Shown here one piece after another: positions 41,701 to 51,379 of a DNA stretch of 64,000 bases; within the stretch, counting starts at the first letter, position 1; every line of letters starts with the position of its first letter. This stretch comes from Oscillospiraceae bacterium (lineage in GTDB: Bacteria; Bacillota; Clostridia; Oscillospirales; Ruminococcaceae): contig BQOK01000001.1 of the NCBI GenBank assembly GCA_022835495.1, positions 744,001 through 808,000 on the forward strand, in the 5' to 3' direction. The notes below the pieces were generated by a model. That model was given only the letters and a program-made list of their open reading frames with translations, was not told the DNA's origin and made no database searches. A program made the translations under genes and the position numbers.

Positions 41701-43515
41701 TTATGCGTTGTTTTGGGTGAGCACGGCGAAGCCGAAGGGCTCGATCTCGGCGGGCTGGCCGAACATCTGCACGGTGAGCAGGCGCGGGGTGCGGTTCAGC
41801 GCGATTTCGGCGGTTTGGGTGCGGCCGCGGCGGCGGTAGTGCAGCAGGCCGCCCTGGGCCGCCAGCAGCTCGAACGAGCCGTCCTTAAAAGCGTCGCACT
41901 CGCGGCGGTATTGGGCCAGGCGGCGCAGCACCGGGCGCACCCGGTACTCGCGGGAGTCCCACTCGAAATAGGCGCGGTTGAAGGGGTCGCGGTAGCCCTG
42001 CATGGCCACTTCGTCGCCGTAATAGATGCTGGGCACGCCCGGCAGGGTAAAGATCATGGCGTAGGCCAGGCGCAGCAGGCGCACCCCCTGGTCGTACTGG
42101 CCCCGGGGCAGCCGCCGGCCGCTCTGCCAGTAGCGGTCGCGCCCGTTTGAGGGTTCGTCGGCGATGGCGGTGAGCGCGCGCTCGGTGTCGTGGGTGCTCA
42201 TGAAGTTCATAACCGCGTGCAGCGCGGGCGGGGGATAATGCTCGCAGATGGCAAGCAGGTCCTCGGCCACCTGCTCGGCGGGGCGGCCCTTGACAAAAGC
42301 CAGGGCCGCGTTGCGGAAGGGATAGTTCATGACCCCGTCCAGCCCTTTGCCCAAAAGGTAGGTGCGACGCACGCCGTAGGACTCTTTGGTGGTGGCGTCC
42401 TCCCACACTTCGCCCAGGAGGTATTTGTCCGGCCCGTGGGCCTTGACCGCCCGGCGGATGGCGCGGATAAAATCGTCGGGCAGCTCGTCGGCCACATCCA
42501 GCCGGAAACCGCTGGCCCCCAGCGAGAGCCAGGTGTCGATCACGCCGCCCTTGCCGCACACGAACTCGCGGTAGGCGTCGTCGTTTTCGTTCACCTCGGG
42601 CAGGGTGTCGAAACCCCACCAGCTGCGGTAGCCGCAGGGGTAATTGGGGCTGAAATCGTACCAGGAGCGGTAGGGGCTTTGGGGGTCGTGGTAGGCGCCG
42701 CCCCAGCCGTAGCGGCCCTCTTTGTTGAAATACACGCTGTCGGACCCGGTGTGGCTGAACACCCCGTCCAGAATGATGCGGATGCCCTGCCGCTTTGCCT
42801 CGGCGCACAGGTCCGCAAAGTCCTCGTTGGTGCCCAGCAGGGGGTCGGCCTTGAGGTAATCGGCCGTGTTGTAGCGGTGGTTGGCGTGGGCCTCGAAGAT
42901 GGGGTTCAGGTAGAGCCAGGTCACGCCCAGGTCGGCAAGGTAGGGCAGCTTTTGTTTGATGCCCGCGAAATCGCCGCCGAAATAGTCCATGTTGAGCTGG
43001 CCGCCGTTTTCGTTGGGCCAGAAGTAGGGCTCGCCCCGCTTGTTTTCGCGGTAGACCCGGTCGGCAAAGGGCAGGGGCTTGCCCGGCACGCCCTCGCAGA
43101 AGCGGTCGGGGAAGATCTGGTACAGCACGCCGCCCTTGAGCTCGGCCGGGGTCTCGAACTCCGGCTCGTATACCGTGAGCTGCCAGGGGGCGGCGGGCAC
43201 CCAGCTGACCACCGCCTCGCCCAAGGGGCCGCGGTAGAGCTTGCGGAAGTCGGAATAAAGATCAAAGTAATAAAAGTACAGCCCGGGCGCGGGGGCGCGC
43301 AGCGAGAGGGAAAAATGGTTCACATCCTCCACACAGCCCTCGAACTGCATGCGGTGCTCGGCGGGCTGGCCGCCGGCCGGCGTGAGCACCAGCCGGGGCT
43401 CCACAAAGCCGTAATGGCTGGGGATGGTGAGCGAAAAGCGCACCCGCCGCCCGGCGCGCACAGCGCCAAAGGGGCTTTTACAGGCGGGGTCCAGGCTGTT
43501 GTACAGATGATCCAA
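41701..43515 (-). CDS. Cytosolic alpha-glucanase (GH13, neopullulanase/cyclomaltodextrinase type)
   Basis: 604 aa. The N-terminal 120 residues are a beta-rich domain as in CBM34-bearing enzymes; the GH13 barrel follows with DLGVTWLYLNPIFEAHANHRYNT, ILDGVFSHTG, catalytic Asp340 (GFRLDVADE), Glu369 (LLGEVWED) and Asp443 (FMSTHDTER), and a C-terminal beta domain. No signal peptide, so it acts on imported maltodextrins or internal glycogen. The start is a TTG at 43515, 9 nt after AAGGAG. It lies after glgP on the same strand, but a terminator divides them. Confidence 0.92.
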   Translation of the reverse strand: MDHLYNSLDPACKSPFGAVRAGRRVRFSLTIPSHYGFVEPRLVLTPAGGQPAEHRMQFEGCVEDVNHFSLSLRAPAPGLYFYYFDLYSDFRKLYRGPLGEAVVSWVPAAPWQLTVYEPEFETPAELKGGVLYQIFPDRFCEGVPGKPLPFADRVYRENKRGEPYFWPNENGGQLNMDYFGGDFAGIKQKLPYLADLGVTWLYLNPIFEAHANHRYNTADYLKADPLLGTNEDFADLCAEAKRQGIRIILDGVFSHTGSDSVYFNKEGRYGWGGAYHDPQSPYRSWYDFSPNYPCGYRSWWGFDTLPEVNENDDAYREFVCGKGGVIDTWLSLGASGFRLDVADELPDDFIRAIRRAVKAHGPDKYLLGEVWEDATTKESYGVRRTYLLGKGLDGVMNYPFRNAALAFVKGRPAEQVAEDLLAICEHYPPPALHAVMNFMSTHDTERALTAIADEPSNGRDRYWQSGRRLPRGQYDQGVRLLRLAYAMIFTLPGVPSIYYGDEVAMQGYRDPFNRAYFEWDSREYRVRPVLRRLAQYRRECDAFKDGSFELLAAQGGLLHYRRRGRTQTAEIALNRTPRLLTVQMFGQPAEIEPFGFAVLTQNNA

Positions 43516-43554
43516 GCGAAGTCGCTCCTTGCTAAAGTGATTTTGAAAAAGCGG

Positions 43555-43589
43555 AAAAACCCCCGGGCAGGCAGCCTGCCGCCCGGGGG
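43555..43589 (-). terminator. Terminator of glgP
   Basis: Minus strand CCCCCGGGCGGCAGG/CCTGCCCGGGGG followed by TTTTTCC, 16 bp after the glgP stop. Confidence 0.8.
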
Positions 43590-43605
43590 CACAAAGCGCC
43601 GTGGG

Positions 43606-46011
43606 TCACTTGACGGGGTGGGTGCCCCAGATGTTGTTGGCGTAATCGGTCACCGAGCGGTCGGCGCTGAACACGCCGCTGCCCGCGATGTTGGCAAGGC
43701 TCATGCGGTTCCAGCGCTCGCGGTCGGCGTAGAGCTTCTGCACGTCCTCCTGGGCGCGGCGGTAGTCCACAAAATCGGCCATGACCATGTAGGGGTCGCT
43801 GGTGCGCAGGTTGTTCACGATCTCGTGGAAATCCTCGCCGTTCCAGCCCTTTTCCAAAAAGCTGAGCACCCGCAGGGCGGTTTCGTCGCGGTTGGCGAAC
43901 ATGCTGGGGTGGTAGCCCATGGCCTTGAGCGCGTCGACCTCGTGGGTGAGCATGCCGAAGATGATCTCGTTTTCCTTGCCCGCGGCGTCGGCGATCTCCA
44001 CGTTGGCGCCGTCCAGCGTGCCCAGGGTGATGGCGCCGTTGAGCATGAACTTCATGTTGCCGGTGCCGCTGGCCTCGGTGCCCGCAAGGCTGATCTGCTC
44101 GCTCACCTCGCTGGCGGGCATGAGCCGCTCGCTGGTGGTGACGTTGTAGTCTTCCAGATACACCACCTGCAGCTTTTCGCGCACGGCGGGGTCGGCGTCG
44201 ATCAGTTCGCCCAGCTTGCAGATCAGGCGGATCATCTGCTTTGCCATGTAGTAGCCGGGGGCCGCCTTGGCGCCGAAGATGTAGGTCTTGGGGGTGAAGG
44301 CGGCGTTCGGGTTCTCTTTCAGGTACAGGTACTGGGCGGCGATGTTCAGCGCGTTCAGGTGCTGGCGCTTGTACTCGTGCATGCGCTTGACCTGGCAGTC
44401 GAAGATGCTGTCCGGGTCGATGATCTGGCCGGTGACGCGGTGCAGGTGGCTTGCAAACTCGATCTTGTTGTCGCGCTTGACCTGCTCGAGGGCCTGCAGC
44501 ACGCCCTTGTCGGCGCTGAATTTGTTCAGCCGGGCGAGCTGCGAGGCGTCGTGCTTGAAGCCGTCGCCGATGGTTTCGCACAAAAGGTTTGTGAGGCGGG
44601 GGTTCGAGGCCAGCAGCCAGCGCCGGTAGGCGATGCCGTTGGTCACGTTTTTGAAGGCCTGGGGCTTGTAAAGGTAGTAGTCGTGGAAGACGCTGTCTTT
44701 GATGATCTCGCTGTGCAGCTTGGACACGCCGTTGATGGAGTGGCACACATAGCAGCAGATGTTGGCCATGCGGACCTGGTTGTCGCCCAGGATGGCCATG
44801 TAGTCGATCTTGCCCTTGTCGCCGGGGAAGGCCTTTTCAAAGTCGGCCCGGCAGCAGCGGTCCAGCTCTTCCAGGATGGAGTAGATGCGGGGCAGGGTGG
44901 TGCGGAAGATATCCACATTCCACTTTTCCAGCGCCTCGCTCATGACGGTGTGGTTGGTGTAGGCAAAGGTGCGGCGGCAGATATCGAACGCTTTGGCCCA
45001 GCCGTAGCCGCATTCGTCCAGCAGGACGCGCAGCAGTTCGGGGATGGCCAGGGTGGGGTGGGTGTCGTTCAGCTGGATGGCCGCCTTTTCGGGCAGGGTG
45101 TCGAGGCTGCCGTACTGGGCCAGGTGGTTCTGGCAAATGTCGCCAATGGAGGCGGCGGACAGGAAATACTGCTGGCGCAGCCGCAGGATCTTGCCCTCCA
45201 TGTGGTTGTCGTTGGGGTACAGGATCTTGCTGATGAGCTCGGCCGAGGCGTTTTTGGTGATGGCGCTGCCGTACTCGCCCGCGTTGAAGCTCTTCATATC
45301 GAAATCCGGCGCTTTGGCCTGCCACAGGCGCAGCTTGGCCACGCCCTGCCCGTCGTACCCGGCCACGTACATGTCGCTGGGAACGGCGATGACGCTGTTG
45401 TAGTTTTTGTGGGTGACGTGGTGGAAGGTGCCCTCCCAGGCTTCCTCGATCTCGCCGTCGAACTTGATCTCGATGCTCTGGTCCGGGTGGCTTTTGAGCC
45501 AGACCTGGCCGCCGGGCAGCCAGTTGTCGGCCTTTTCCTGCTGCCAGCCGTCCACGATTTTCTGTTTGAAGATGCCGTACTCGTACAGGATGGAATAGCC
45601 GGTGCCCGCGATGCCGGTGGTGGCCATGCCGTCCAGATAGCAGGCGGCCAGGCGGCCGAGGCCGCCGTTGCCAAGGCCCGCGTCCGGCTCTTCCTCGTAG
45701 ATGCTGTCGAGCTTGATGTCGGCGTCGGCCAAAACGGCGGAGGCGACCTCGGCAAGGCCCAGGTTGAACAGACTGCTTTTCAGGCTGCGGCCCATGAGGA
45801 ATTCCATGCAGAGGTAATAGACCTGCTTGGTGCCGGTGCCGTAGGCCCGGCTTTGGAAGCGCTTGTGCTGGTCGCTCATCATGCGGCGGGTGAGCAGGGC
45901 AAGCACCCGGTAGATCTGCTGGTTCGAGGCCAGCTCCAGGGTGATGCCGTATTCGCTGTTCAGTTTTTCTTTGAGCAGCTTTTCAAATTCCTTTTTGGTG
46001 TATTTGGTCAA
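43606..46011 (-). CDS. glgP: Glycogen/maltodextrin phosphorylase
   Basis: 801 aa, releases glucose 1-phosphate from alpha-1,4-glucans. PLP-binding Lys654 lies in EASGTGNMKFMLNGA; also seen are EPDAGLGNGGLGRLAACY, QLNDTHPTLAIPEL, QVKRMHEYKRQHLNAL and the C-terminal NIAGSGVFSADR. Length is that of bacterial enzymes. The start is TTG at 46011 (TTG ACC AAA), about 9 nt after GAGGGAGAG; there is no ATG nearby. With the GH13 enzyme it forms a cytosolic glucan breakdown set. Confidence 0.97.
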   Translation of the reverse strand: MTKYTKKEFEKLLKEKLNSEYGITLELASNQQIYRVLALLTRRMMSDQHKRFQSRAYGTGTKQVYYLCMEFLMGRSLKSSLFNLGLAEVASAVLADADIKLDSIYEEEPDAGLGNGGLGRLAACYLDGMATTGIAGTGYSILYEYGIFKQKIVDGWQQEKADNWLPGGQVWLKSHPDQSIEIKFDGEIEEAWEGTFHHVTHKNYNSVIAVPSDMYVAGYDGQGVAKLRLWQAKAPDFDMKSFNAGEYGSAITKNASAELISKILYPNDNHMEGKILRLRQQYFLSAASIGDICQNHLAQYGSLDTLPEKAAIQLNDTHPTLAIPELLRVLLDECGYGWAKAFDICRRTFAYTNHTVMSEALEKWNVDIFRTTLPRIYSILEELDRCCRADFEKAFPGDKGKIDYMAILGDNQVRMANICCYVCHSINGVSKLHSEIIKDSVFHDYYLYKPQAFKNVTNGIAYRRWLLASNPRLTNLLCETIGDGFKHDASQLARLNKFSADKGVLQALEQVKRDNKIEFASHLHRVTGQIIDPDSIFDCQVKRMHEYKRQHLNALNIAAQYLYLKENPNAAFTPKTYIFGAKAAPGYYMAKQMIRLICKLGELIDADPAVREKLQVVYLEDYNVTTSERLMPASEVSEQISLAGTEASGTGNMKFMLNGAITLGTLDGANVEIADAAGKENEIIFGMLTHEVDALKAMGYHPSMFANRDETALRVLSFLEKGWNGEDFHEIVNNLRTSDPYMVMADFVDYRRAQEDVQKLYADRERWNRMSLANIAGSGVFSADRSVTDYANNIWGTHPVK

Positions 46012-46124
46012 AACTGTGTTCTCTCCCTCTCAAGTCAAGATTTATCCGGCTTCACCCGCCGCCCCTGGGGCCGCGGGTGCGCAAAAATCGGGGCAGGGCG
46101 CACCGTGCGCCGACATACAAAGCT

Positions 46125-46153
46125 ATTGTAACAAGTTTTACCATGCGTTTCAA
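46125..46153 (-). promoter_or_regulatory. Promoter of glgP
   Basis: Minus strand TTGAAA (46148-46153), 17 bp, TACAAT (46125-46130). The transcript leader is about 105 nt. The 319-bp gap to zapA carries this and the zapA -10 only. Confidence 0.75.
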
Positions 46154-46249
46154 GGAAAAAACGGGTTTCCGGGAAGCGGTTCGGGGGCAAACAACAGAAA
46201 AAGCAACGAAATTTCAAAAAATGGGGTTTTCTGTATCAACCGTTTATAC

Positions 46250-46255
46250 TATAAT
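46250..46255 (+). promoter_or_regulatory. -10 box of the zapA operon
   Basis: TATAAT; the hexamer 17 bp upstream is TTTTCT. 75 bp before zapA. Confidence 0.5.
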
Positions 46256-46330
46256 GGAGTAGACAGCAGTAACGAGGGCGCCCCCGGGGGCCTTCTGCCG
46301 ATAGAATTTTGAAATGGAGAGAAAAACGTC

Positions 46331-46675
46331 ATGCCTGCCAACAAAATAAAGCTGACCGTATGCGGGTCCAGTTACATTGTTTCCACCACCGACCGGGAGG
46401 AGTATGTGCAGGGGCTGGCCGAGCGGCTGGACCACGATATGAACGAGCTGATGATCCAGAACCCGTCGGCCAGCGTGGCCGCCAGCGCCATTATCACGGC
46501 GCTGGGGTACCTGGACGAGCTGAAAAAGAACGCCGAGGGCGCCGACAACATGCGCTCGCAGATCAAGGATTACCTGGAGGACGCCGCGAAGGCAAAGCTG
46601 GCCGCCGAGGAGGCCCGCCGCGAGGTGGACCGGCTGCAGCGCGAGGTGCAGCGCCTGCGGGGGAGCCGCGCATGA
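46331..46675 (+). CDS. zapA: Cell division protein ZapA
   Basis: 114 aa. N-terminal KIKLTVCGSSYIVSTTDREEYVQGLAERLD is the ZapA head that binds FtsZ; the second half is a coiled coil (LDELKKNAEG ... REVDRLQREVQRLRG). It bundles FtsZ filaments at the division site. Its stop overlaps the start of the U32 peptidase gene, a pairing common in clostridia. Confidence 0.88.
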   Translation: MPANKIKLTVCGSSYIVSTTDREEYVQGLAERLDHDMNELMIQNPSASVAASAIITALGYLDELKKNAEGADNMRSQIKDYLEDAAKAKLAAEEARREVDRLQREVQRLRGSRA

Positions 46676-48714
46676 CGGCAGGCCCGAAGAAAATGGAGAT
46701 CCTGGCCCCCGCGGGGGACGGGGAGGCTTTGCGCGCCGCTGTTTTCAGCGGCGCACATGCTGTTTATCTGGGTTTAAAGCAATTCAGCGCCCGCCGCACG
46801 GCGGGCAATTTTACGCCCGAAGAGCTGGCAGGGGCCACGGCCTTTTGCCACGCCCGGAACGTGAAGGTGTATGTGGCGGTGAACACCACCCTGTGGCCCG
46901 GGGAGCTGGCCGCCGCAGCGGACTGCGTGCGCGCCGCCGCCGAGGCCGGGGCGGACGCGCTGATTGTGCAGGACCTGGCGGCGGCGGCCCTGGCGCGCCG
47001 GATGGCGCCGGGGCTTTTGCTGCACGGCTCGACCCAGATGAGCGTGCACAGCCCCGCAGGCGTGCGGCAGCTGGCGGCCATGGGCTTTTCGCGGGTGGTG
47101 CTGGCGCGGGAGCTGAGCCTTGCCGAGGTGCGGGCCATTGCGCAGGACAGCCCCATTGAGCTGGAGGTGTTCGTGCACGGCGCGCTGTGCATGTCGGTTT
47201 CCGGGCAGTGCTACATGAGCGCCTTTTTGGGCGGGCGCAGCGGCAACCGGGGCGGCTGCGCCGGGCCCTGCCGCCTGCCCTTTGCCGCCGACGGCTCGGG
47301 GGCGGCGCACCTGTCGCTGAAGGACCTGTGCGCGGCGGCGAGCCTGCCCCAGCTTGCGGGGGCGGGGGTGGCCAGCGCCAAGATCGAGGGGCGACTGCGG
47401 GGCCCCGAATACGTGGCCGCGGCGGTGCACGCCTGCGGCGAGAGCCTGGCGGGCCGCCCCTGGGACGAGGCGCTGCTGCGGGATGTGTTCTCCCGCTCGG
47501 GCTTTACAAACGGATATCTGGCCGGGCGGATGGACGGCAGCATGTTTGGGGTGCGCACACCGGAGGACACGGCGGCCAGCCGCGCGGCCCTGCCCGCGGT
47601 GCGCGGGCTGTACCGGCGCGAGCGCCAGGCGGTGCCGGTGCATTTTACGGCGGTGTGCGAGGCCGAGGGGGTCAAGCTGACCGCGCGGGACGAGGCGGGC
47701 AACGCTGCCATTGTATACGGGGAGGAAACGCCCCTGCCCGCCGAGCGGGACCAGCGCCCCGCCATTCAAAAGGCGCTGGAAAAGACCGGCGGCACCCCTT
47801 TTTACGCTGCCGGGCTGCAGGTGGAGGGGGAGCCGGGCTACCTGCCGGGAGCCGTGTGGAACGAGCTGCGCCGCGCCGCGCTGGAAAAGCTGCTGCAAAA
47901 GCGCGAGGCGCCCCGGCCGCTGCCCTGCGCCGCGCCAAGGCTGCCGGCCGCCGCGCACCACCCGTGCCGGGCGGCGCTGCCGCTGTGGGCGCGGTTTGAA
48001 GCCTGGGAGCAGGCCTCCGCCGAGTGGCTGCCGCGGCTGGAGGGGTTCATCCTGCCCATTGCCGAGGCGGAAAGGGTGCCCGCCGCGCTGCGGCAAAAGG
48101 CAGTGCTGGAATTGCCCCGCGCGGAGTTCGGCGCCATGGAGGCGGCGGTGCAAAAGCAGATCGGGGCCACCCGCGAAGGGGGCTTTCGGGGCTATCTTGC
48201 CCAGAACCTTGCGCACTTTGAGCTGGCGAAGGGCCTGCCGCTCTACGGCGGCTTTGGGCTGAACATCACAAACCCCCTGGCCGCGGAGGAATACCGCAGG
48301 CTGGGCCTGAAAGCGCTGACCGTGCTGCCCGAGGTGCCCCTTGCCGAGATGGAGGCGCTGGAGCCGGGCATTCCCACCTGGGCGCTGGTGTACGGCCATA
48401 TGCCCCTGATGATGACCCGGGCCTGCCCGCTGCACAATGTGACCGACTGCGCCCGGTGCGAAAAGCAGGGCGTTCTGACCGACCGCAAGCGCCGGAAATT
48501 CCCGGTGCGGTGCGGCGGCGGGGTGCGCCAGATTTACAACCCGGTGCCCCTTTACATGGGCGAGCGGCTGGGCGAGGTGCCGGCGGACGCAGGCCTTGCC
48601 CTGTTCACGCTGGAAACCAGGGCCGAGGCGGCCAAAGCGCTGGAGCTGCTGGCGGCCCGCGCCCCCTGGCCGGGCGAATTTACCCGGGGCCTTTATTACA
48701 AGCCCGCCCCCTGA
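46672..48714 (+). CDS. U32-family peptidase / tRNA hydroxylation-type protein
   Basis: 680 aa from ATG 46672, overlapping the zapA stop (ATGA); the longer open frame in front is zapA out of frame. KMEILAPAGDGEALRAAVFSG is the U32 N-terminus, followed by ELEVFVHGALCMSVSGQCYMS and GNRGGCAGPCRLPF with the conserved cysteines and FTNGYLAGR. A second half with DUF3656-like features and another Cys cluster (RACPLHNVTDCARCEK) ends the chain. Relatives (TrhP/YegQ) take part in tRNA 5-hydroxyuridine formation, and some cluster members were named collagenases; protease activity is doubtful. Confidence 0.88.
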   Translation: MTAGPKKMEILAPAGDGEALRAAVFSGAHAVYLGLKQFSARRTAGNFTPEELAGATAFCHARNVKVYVAVNTTLWPGELAAAADCVRAAAEAGADALIVQDLAAAALARRMAPGLLLHGSTQMSVHSPAGVRQLAAMGFSRVVLARELSLAEVRAIAQDSPIELEVFVHGALCMSVSGQCYMSAFLGGRSGNRGGCAGPCRLPFAADGSGAAHLSLKDLCAAASLPQLAGAGVASAKIEGRLRGPEYVAAAVHACGESLAGRPWDEALLRDVFSRSGFTNGYLAGRMDGSMFGVRTPEDTAASRAALPAVRGLYRRERQAVPVHFTAVCEAEGVKLTARDEAGNAAIVYGEETPLPAERDQRPAIQKALEKTGGTPFYAAGLQVEGEPGYLPGAVWNELRRAALEKLLQKREAPRPLPCAAPRLPAAAHHPCRAALPLWARFEAWEQASAEWLPRLEGFILPIAEAERVPAALRQKAVLELPRAEFGAMEAAVQKQIGATREGGFRGYLAQNLAHFELAKGLPLYGGFGLNITNPLAAEEYRRLGLKALTVLPEVPLAEMEALEPGIPTWALVYGHMPLMMTRACPLHNVTDCARCEKQGVLTDRKRRKFPVRCGGGVRQIYNPVPLYMGERLGEVPADAGLALFTLETRAEAAKALELLAARAPWPGEFTRGLYYKPAP

Positions 48715-48742
48715 GCGGGCCGCGAAAGAAAGGAAACACAAG

Positions 48743-49183
48743 ATGCAGGTGAAATTCAAACTGACCCGGCCGGGCGCCAAGGCCCCGGCCTACGCAACCC
48801 CCGGCTCGGCCGCGGCGGACCTGTGCGCGGTGCTGGACGAGCCCCTGGACCTTGCGCCCATGGGCCGGGCCATGGTGCCCACGGGCGTTGCCATTCAGCT
48901 GCCGGGGCCGGAATACGTGGCACTGGTGTGCGCCCGCAGCGGCCTTGCCATCAAGCGGGGGCTGACCCTGTCGAACGGGGTGGGGGTGGTGGACTCGGAC
49001 TACCGGGGCGAGATGCAGGTGGGCCTTGTGAACCTGGGCCCCGAGACCTACACCATCCAGCCGGGCGAGCGGATCGCGCAGCTGATGATCCTGCCGGTGG
49101 CGCAGGCGGCGTTCCGGCAGGCAGAAACACTGGACGGGACGGAACGGGGCGAGGGGGGCTTTGGCTCCACCGGCCGGCTGTGA
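48743..49183 (+). CDS. dut: dUTP diphosphatase
   Basis: 146 aa trimeric type. Five motifs in order: PGSAAADLCA, ARSGLAIKRG, GVVDSDYRGE (catalytic Asp), QPGERIAQLM and C-terminal RGEGGFGSTG. It hydrolyses dUTP to dUMP, limiting uracil in DNA. ATG at 48743 after AAAGGAAA; 28 bp after the U32 gene. Confidence 0.97.
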   Translation: MQVKFKLTRPGAKAPAYATPGSAAADLCAVLDEPLDLAPMGRAMVPTGVAIQLPGPEYVALVCARSGLAIKRGLTLSNGVGVVDSDYRGEMQVGLVNLGPETYTIQPGERIAQLMILPVAQAAFRQAETLDGTERGEGGFGSTGRL

Positions 49184-49227
49184 AGGATGTTCAACAAAAC
49201 TTATAAATCGGAAGGGAACATAGTACC

Positions 49228-49473
49228 ATGAAACGCACCTTGCTTCTCTGCTTTTTTATTTTGTCCGGCATTATTCTGGGAGCCATGATCGCCAGCCTGT
49301 GCGCCGGGGTGCCGGCGCTGGCCTGGCTGGCGTTTTCCAAGAGCATCAGCTTTCACCCGGTGCTGGATCTGAGCGTGGTGAGCCTGGACCTGGCGTGCAC
49401 GATGGGCATCAGCGTGGCGCAGATCATCACCATCAGCCTGGCGATCTTTTTGTACGGCCGCACCCGCATTTAA
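49228..49473 (+). CDS. DUF4321-type small membrane protein
   Basis: 81 aa. Two hydrophobic spans (LLLCFFILSGIILGAMIASL; MGISVAQIITISLAIFLYG) around a polar middle. Length, topology and its location just before maf match the DUF4321 family of clostridia. Role unknown. Confidence 0.75.
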   Translation: MKRTLLLCFFILSGIILGAMIASLCAGVPALAWLAFSKSISFHPVLDLSVVSLDLACTMGISVAQIITISLAIFLYGRTRI

Positions 49474-49529
49474 AGGGGCGGCGCGCCCCGCGGGGCGGAT
49501 TTTGAAATAAACCAAAGGAGCGTTTCGTT

Positions 49530-50084
49530 ATGTCATTGATCCTGGCTTCCGGCAGCCCGCGGCGCAAGGAGCTGCTGGCGCTTATCACGCCCGAGTACAC
49601 GGTGCTGCCCAGCGATTTTGACGAGAGCACCCTCACGGCGCCCACCCCCCGGGAGCTGGCCCTGGCCCTGGCCCGCGGCAAGTGCGGGGCGGCGGCCGCC
49701 CTGCGCCCGGGCGATACGGTGCTGGGGTGCGACACGGTGGTGGAATTTGGCGGCCGGGTGTTCGGCAAGCCAAAGGATAAAGAGGACGCGCGGCGCATGC
49801 TGACCGCGCTTTCCGGCGCGGACCACTGGGTGCACACCGGCGTGTGCCTGCGCCGGGGGGAGCGGGAGCTGTGCGAGACCGCCAGCACGCGGGTGCGGTT
49901 TTACCCCATCCCGGCGGCGGAGCTGGAGGCGTATCTTAACACCGACGAGCCCTACGACAAGGCGGGCGGCTACGGTATCCAGGGCCGCGCGGCCCTGTTT
50001 TGCGAAGAGATCGAGGGCTGTTACTACAATGTGATGGGCCTGCCGGTCTCGCGGGTGGCGCGAATGCTGAAAAATTTTGAATAA
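49530..50084 (+). CDS. maf: Maf-family nucleoside triphosphate pyrophosphatase
   Basis: 184 aa. LILASGSPRRKELL, SDFDEST, VLGCDTVVEFGGRVFGKPKD, DKAGGYGIQGRAALF and NVMGLPVSRV are the Maf signatures. It hydrolyses dTTP/UTP or modified nucleotides and has been linked to septation arrest. It directly precedes the shape genes, as in many Firmicutes. Confidence 0.95.
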   Translation: MSLILASGSPRRKELLALITPEYTVLPSDFDESTLTAPTPRELALALARGKCGAAAALRPGDTVLGCDTVVEFGGRVFGKPKDKEDARRMLTALSGADHWVHTGVCLRRGERELCETASTRVRFYPIPAAELEAYLNTDEPYDKAGGYGIQGRAALFCEEIEGCYYNVMGLPVSRVARMLKNFE

Positions 50085-50108
50085 ATTGAGAAAAATAGCG
50101 CGGGGCCG

Positions 50109-50137
50109 TTGAGAAACCCGCGCGGCGCGGTTATAAT
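50109..50137 (+). promoter_or_regulatory. Promoter of mreB
   Basis: TTGAGA (50109-50114), 17 bp, TATAAT (50132-50137); a second TATAAT lies at 50145-50150. Confidence 0.75.
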
Positions 50138-50203
50138 AATAGGGTATAATTTTGCCAAAACGCCAATTGAATATAGAGAGTGGATAAAAGGAGAGAATCG
50201 GAT

Positions 50204-51220
50204 ATGTTCAGCAAAGACATCGGGATCGACCTGGGCACCGCCAATACGCTGGTCTACCTGCGGGGCAAGGGGATCATCATGCGGGAGCCCAGCGTGGTGG
50301 CCGTGGATACAAAGACCGACGACGTGCGCAGCGTGGGCCACGAGGCCAAAGCCGTGATCGGCCGCACCCCGGGCAGCATCGTGGCGGTGCGCCCGCTCAA
50401 GGACGGCGTGATCGCCGACTTTGACATTACCGCCAACATGCTGAGCCGGTTTATCAAGAAGGTGTGCGGCAACAGCATGTTCTTCCGCCCCCGGGTGGTC
50501 ATCTGCATCCCGTCCGGCGTGACCGAGGTGGAGCGCCGCGCCGTGAAGGAAGCCAGCCTGAAGGCGGGCGCGCGGCAGGTGAGCGTGATCGAGGAGCCGA
50601 TGGCCGCGGCCATTGGGGCCGGACTGCCCATCAGCGAGCCCTCGGGCAGCATGGTGGTGGACATTGGCGGCGGCACCAGCGAGGTGGCGGTGATCAGCCT
50701 GGGGGGCATTGTGGCCAGCCGCAGCGTGCGGGTGGGCGGCGACGAGTTCGACCAGAGCATCATCGCTTACATCAAGCGCAAGTACAACCTGCTGATCGGC
50801 GAGCGCACCGCGGAGCAGATCAAGATCGAGATCGGCTCGGCCTACGAGCTGGATCAGGAGACCAGCATGGAGATTAAGGGCCGCAACCTGGTGGACGGCC
50901 TGCCCAAGAACATCACCATCCACTCGGAAGAGGTGCGCGAGGCGCTGGACGAGAGCCTGCAAAAAATTGTGGACGCCATTAAGGAAACCCTGGAGCGCAC
51001 CCCGCCCGAGCTCTCGGCCGACATCATTGACCACGGCATTATGCTGACCGGCGGCGGCGCGCTGCTGCGCGGGCTGAACCAGCTGGTGCAGCGGGAGACC
51101 GGCATCGACGTGCATGTGGCCGAAAGCCCGCTGGACTGCGTGGCCATCGGCACCGGGTCGGTGCTGGATCACCTGGACCTTTTGGGCGACGTGCTGGACG
51201 ACGATTCGTCGCATTTTTGA
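50204..51220 (+). CDS. mreB: Rod-shape protein MreB
   Basis: 338 aa actin homologue. [14 protein letters not shown] (phosphate 1), [35 protein letters not shown] (phosphate 2, quoted in part), and [20 protein letters not shown] are intact. It guides lateral wall synthesis. ATG 50204 lies after AAAGGAGAG; 8 upstream codons of open frame are ignored. Confidence 0.98.
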   Translation: MFSKDIGIDLGTANTLVYLRGKGIIMREPSVVAVDTKTDDVRSVGHEAKAVIGRTPGSIVAVRPLKDGVIADFDITANMLSRFIKKVCGNSMFFRPRVVICIPSGVTEVERRAVKEASLKAGARQVSVIEEPMAAAIGAGLPISEPSGSMVVDIGGGTSEVAVISLGGIVASRSVRVGGDEFDQSIIAYIKRKYNLLIGERTAEQIKIEIGSAYELDQETSMEIKGRNLVDGLPKNITIHSEEVREALDESLQKIVDAIKETLERTPPELSADIIDHGIMLTGGGALLRGLNQLVQRETGIDVHVAESPLDCVAIGTGSVLDHLDLLGDVLDDDSSHF

Positions 51221-51301
51221 AAAGCAGCGGGGGAAGAGCGGCTGCGCCGGCTGCCGTGAGGGCGGCGCGCGGCGCGCCCGGGCCCCGTTCCCGTTACCCC
51301 G

Positions 51302-51335
51302 GCGCGGGCGGCAGCTTCGCCGCCCGCGCTTTTTT
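51302..51335 (+). terminator. Intrinsic terminator between mreB and mreC
   Basis: GCGCGGGCGGC-loop-GCCGCCCGCGC followed by TTTTTT, 82 bp after mreB. Partial termination would set mreB above mreCD. No promoter for mreC was recognised after it. Confidence 0.85.
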
Positions 51336-51379
51336 CGCCGCAGGACCACAACGTTTGCAAGCGAGGTGAGCGCAGCGCA

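Noticed and set aside
42190-46131. 1313-codon open frame on the plus strand across the GH13 and glgP genes
   Set aside because: It is antisense to two genes with intact catalytic motifs. Its translation is low-complexity (His, Gly, Val, Ala, Gln rich), as expected for a shadow frame in GC-rich DNA.
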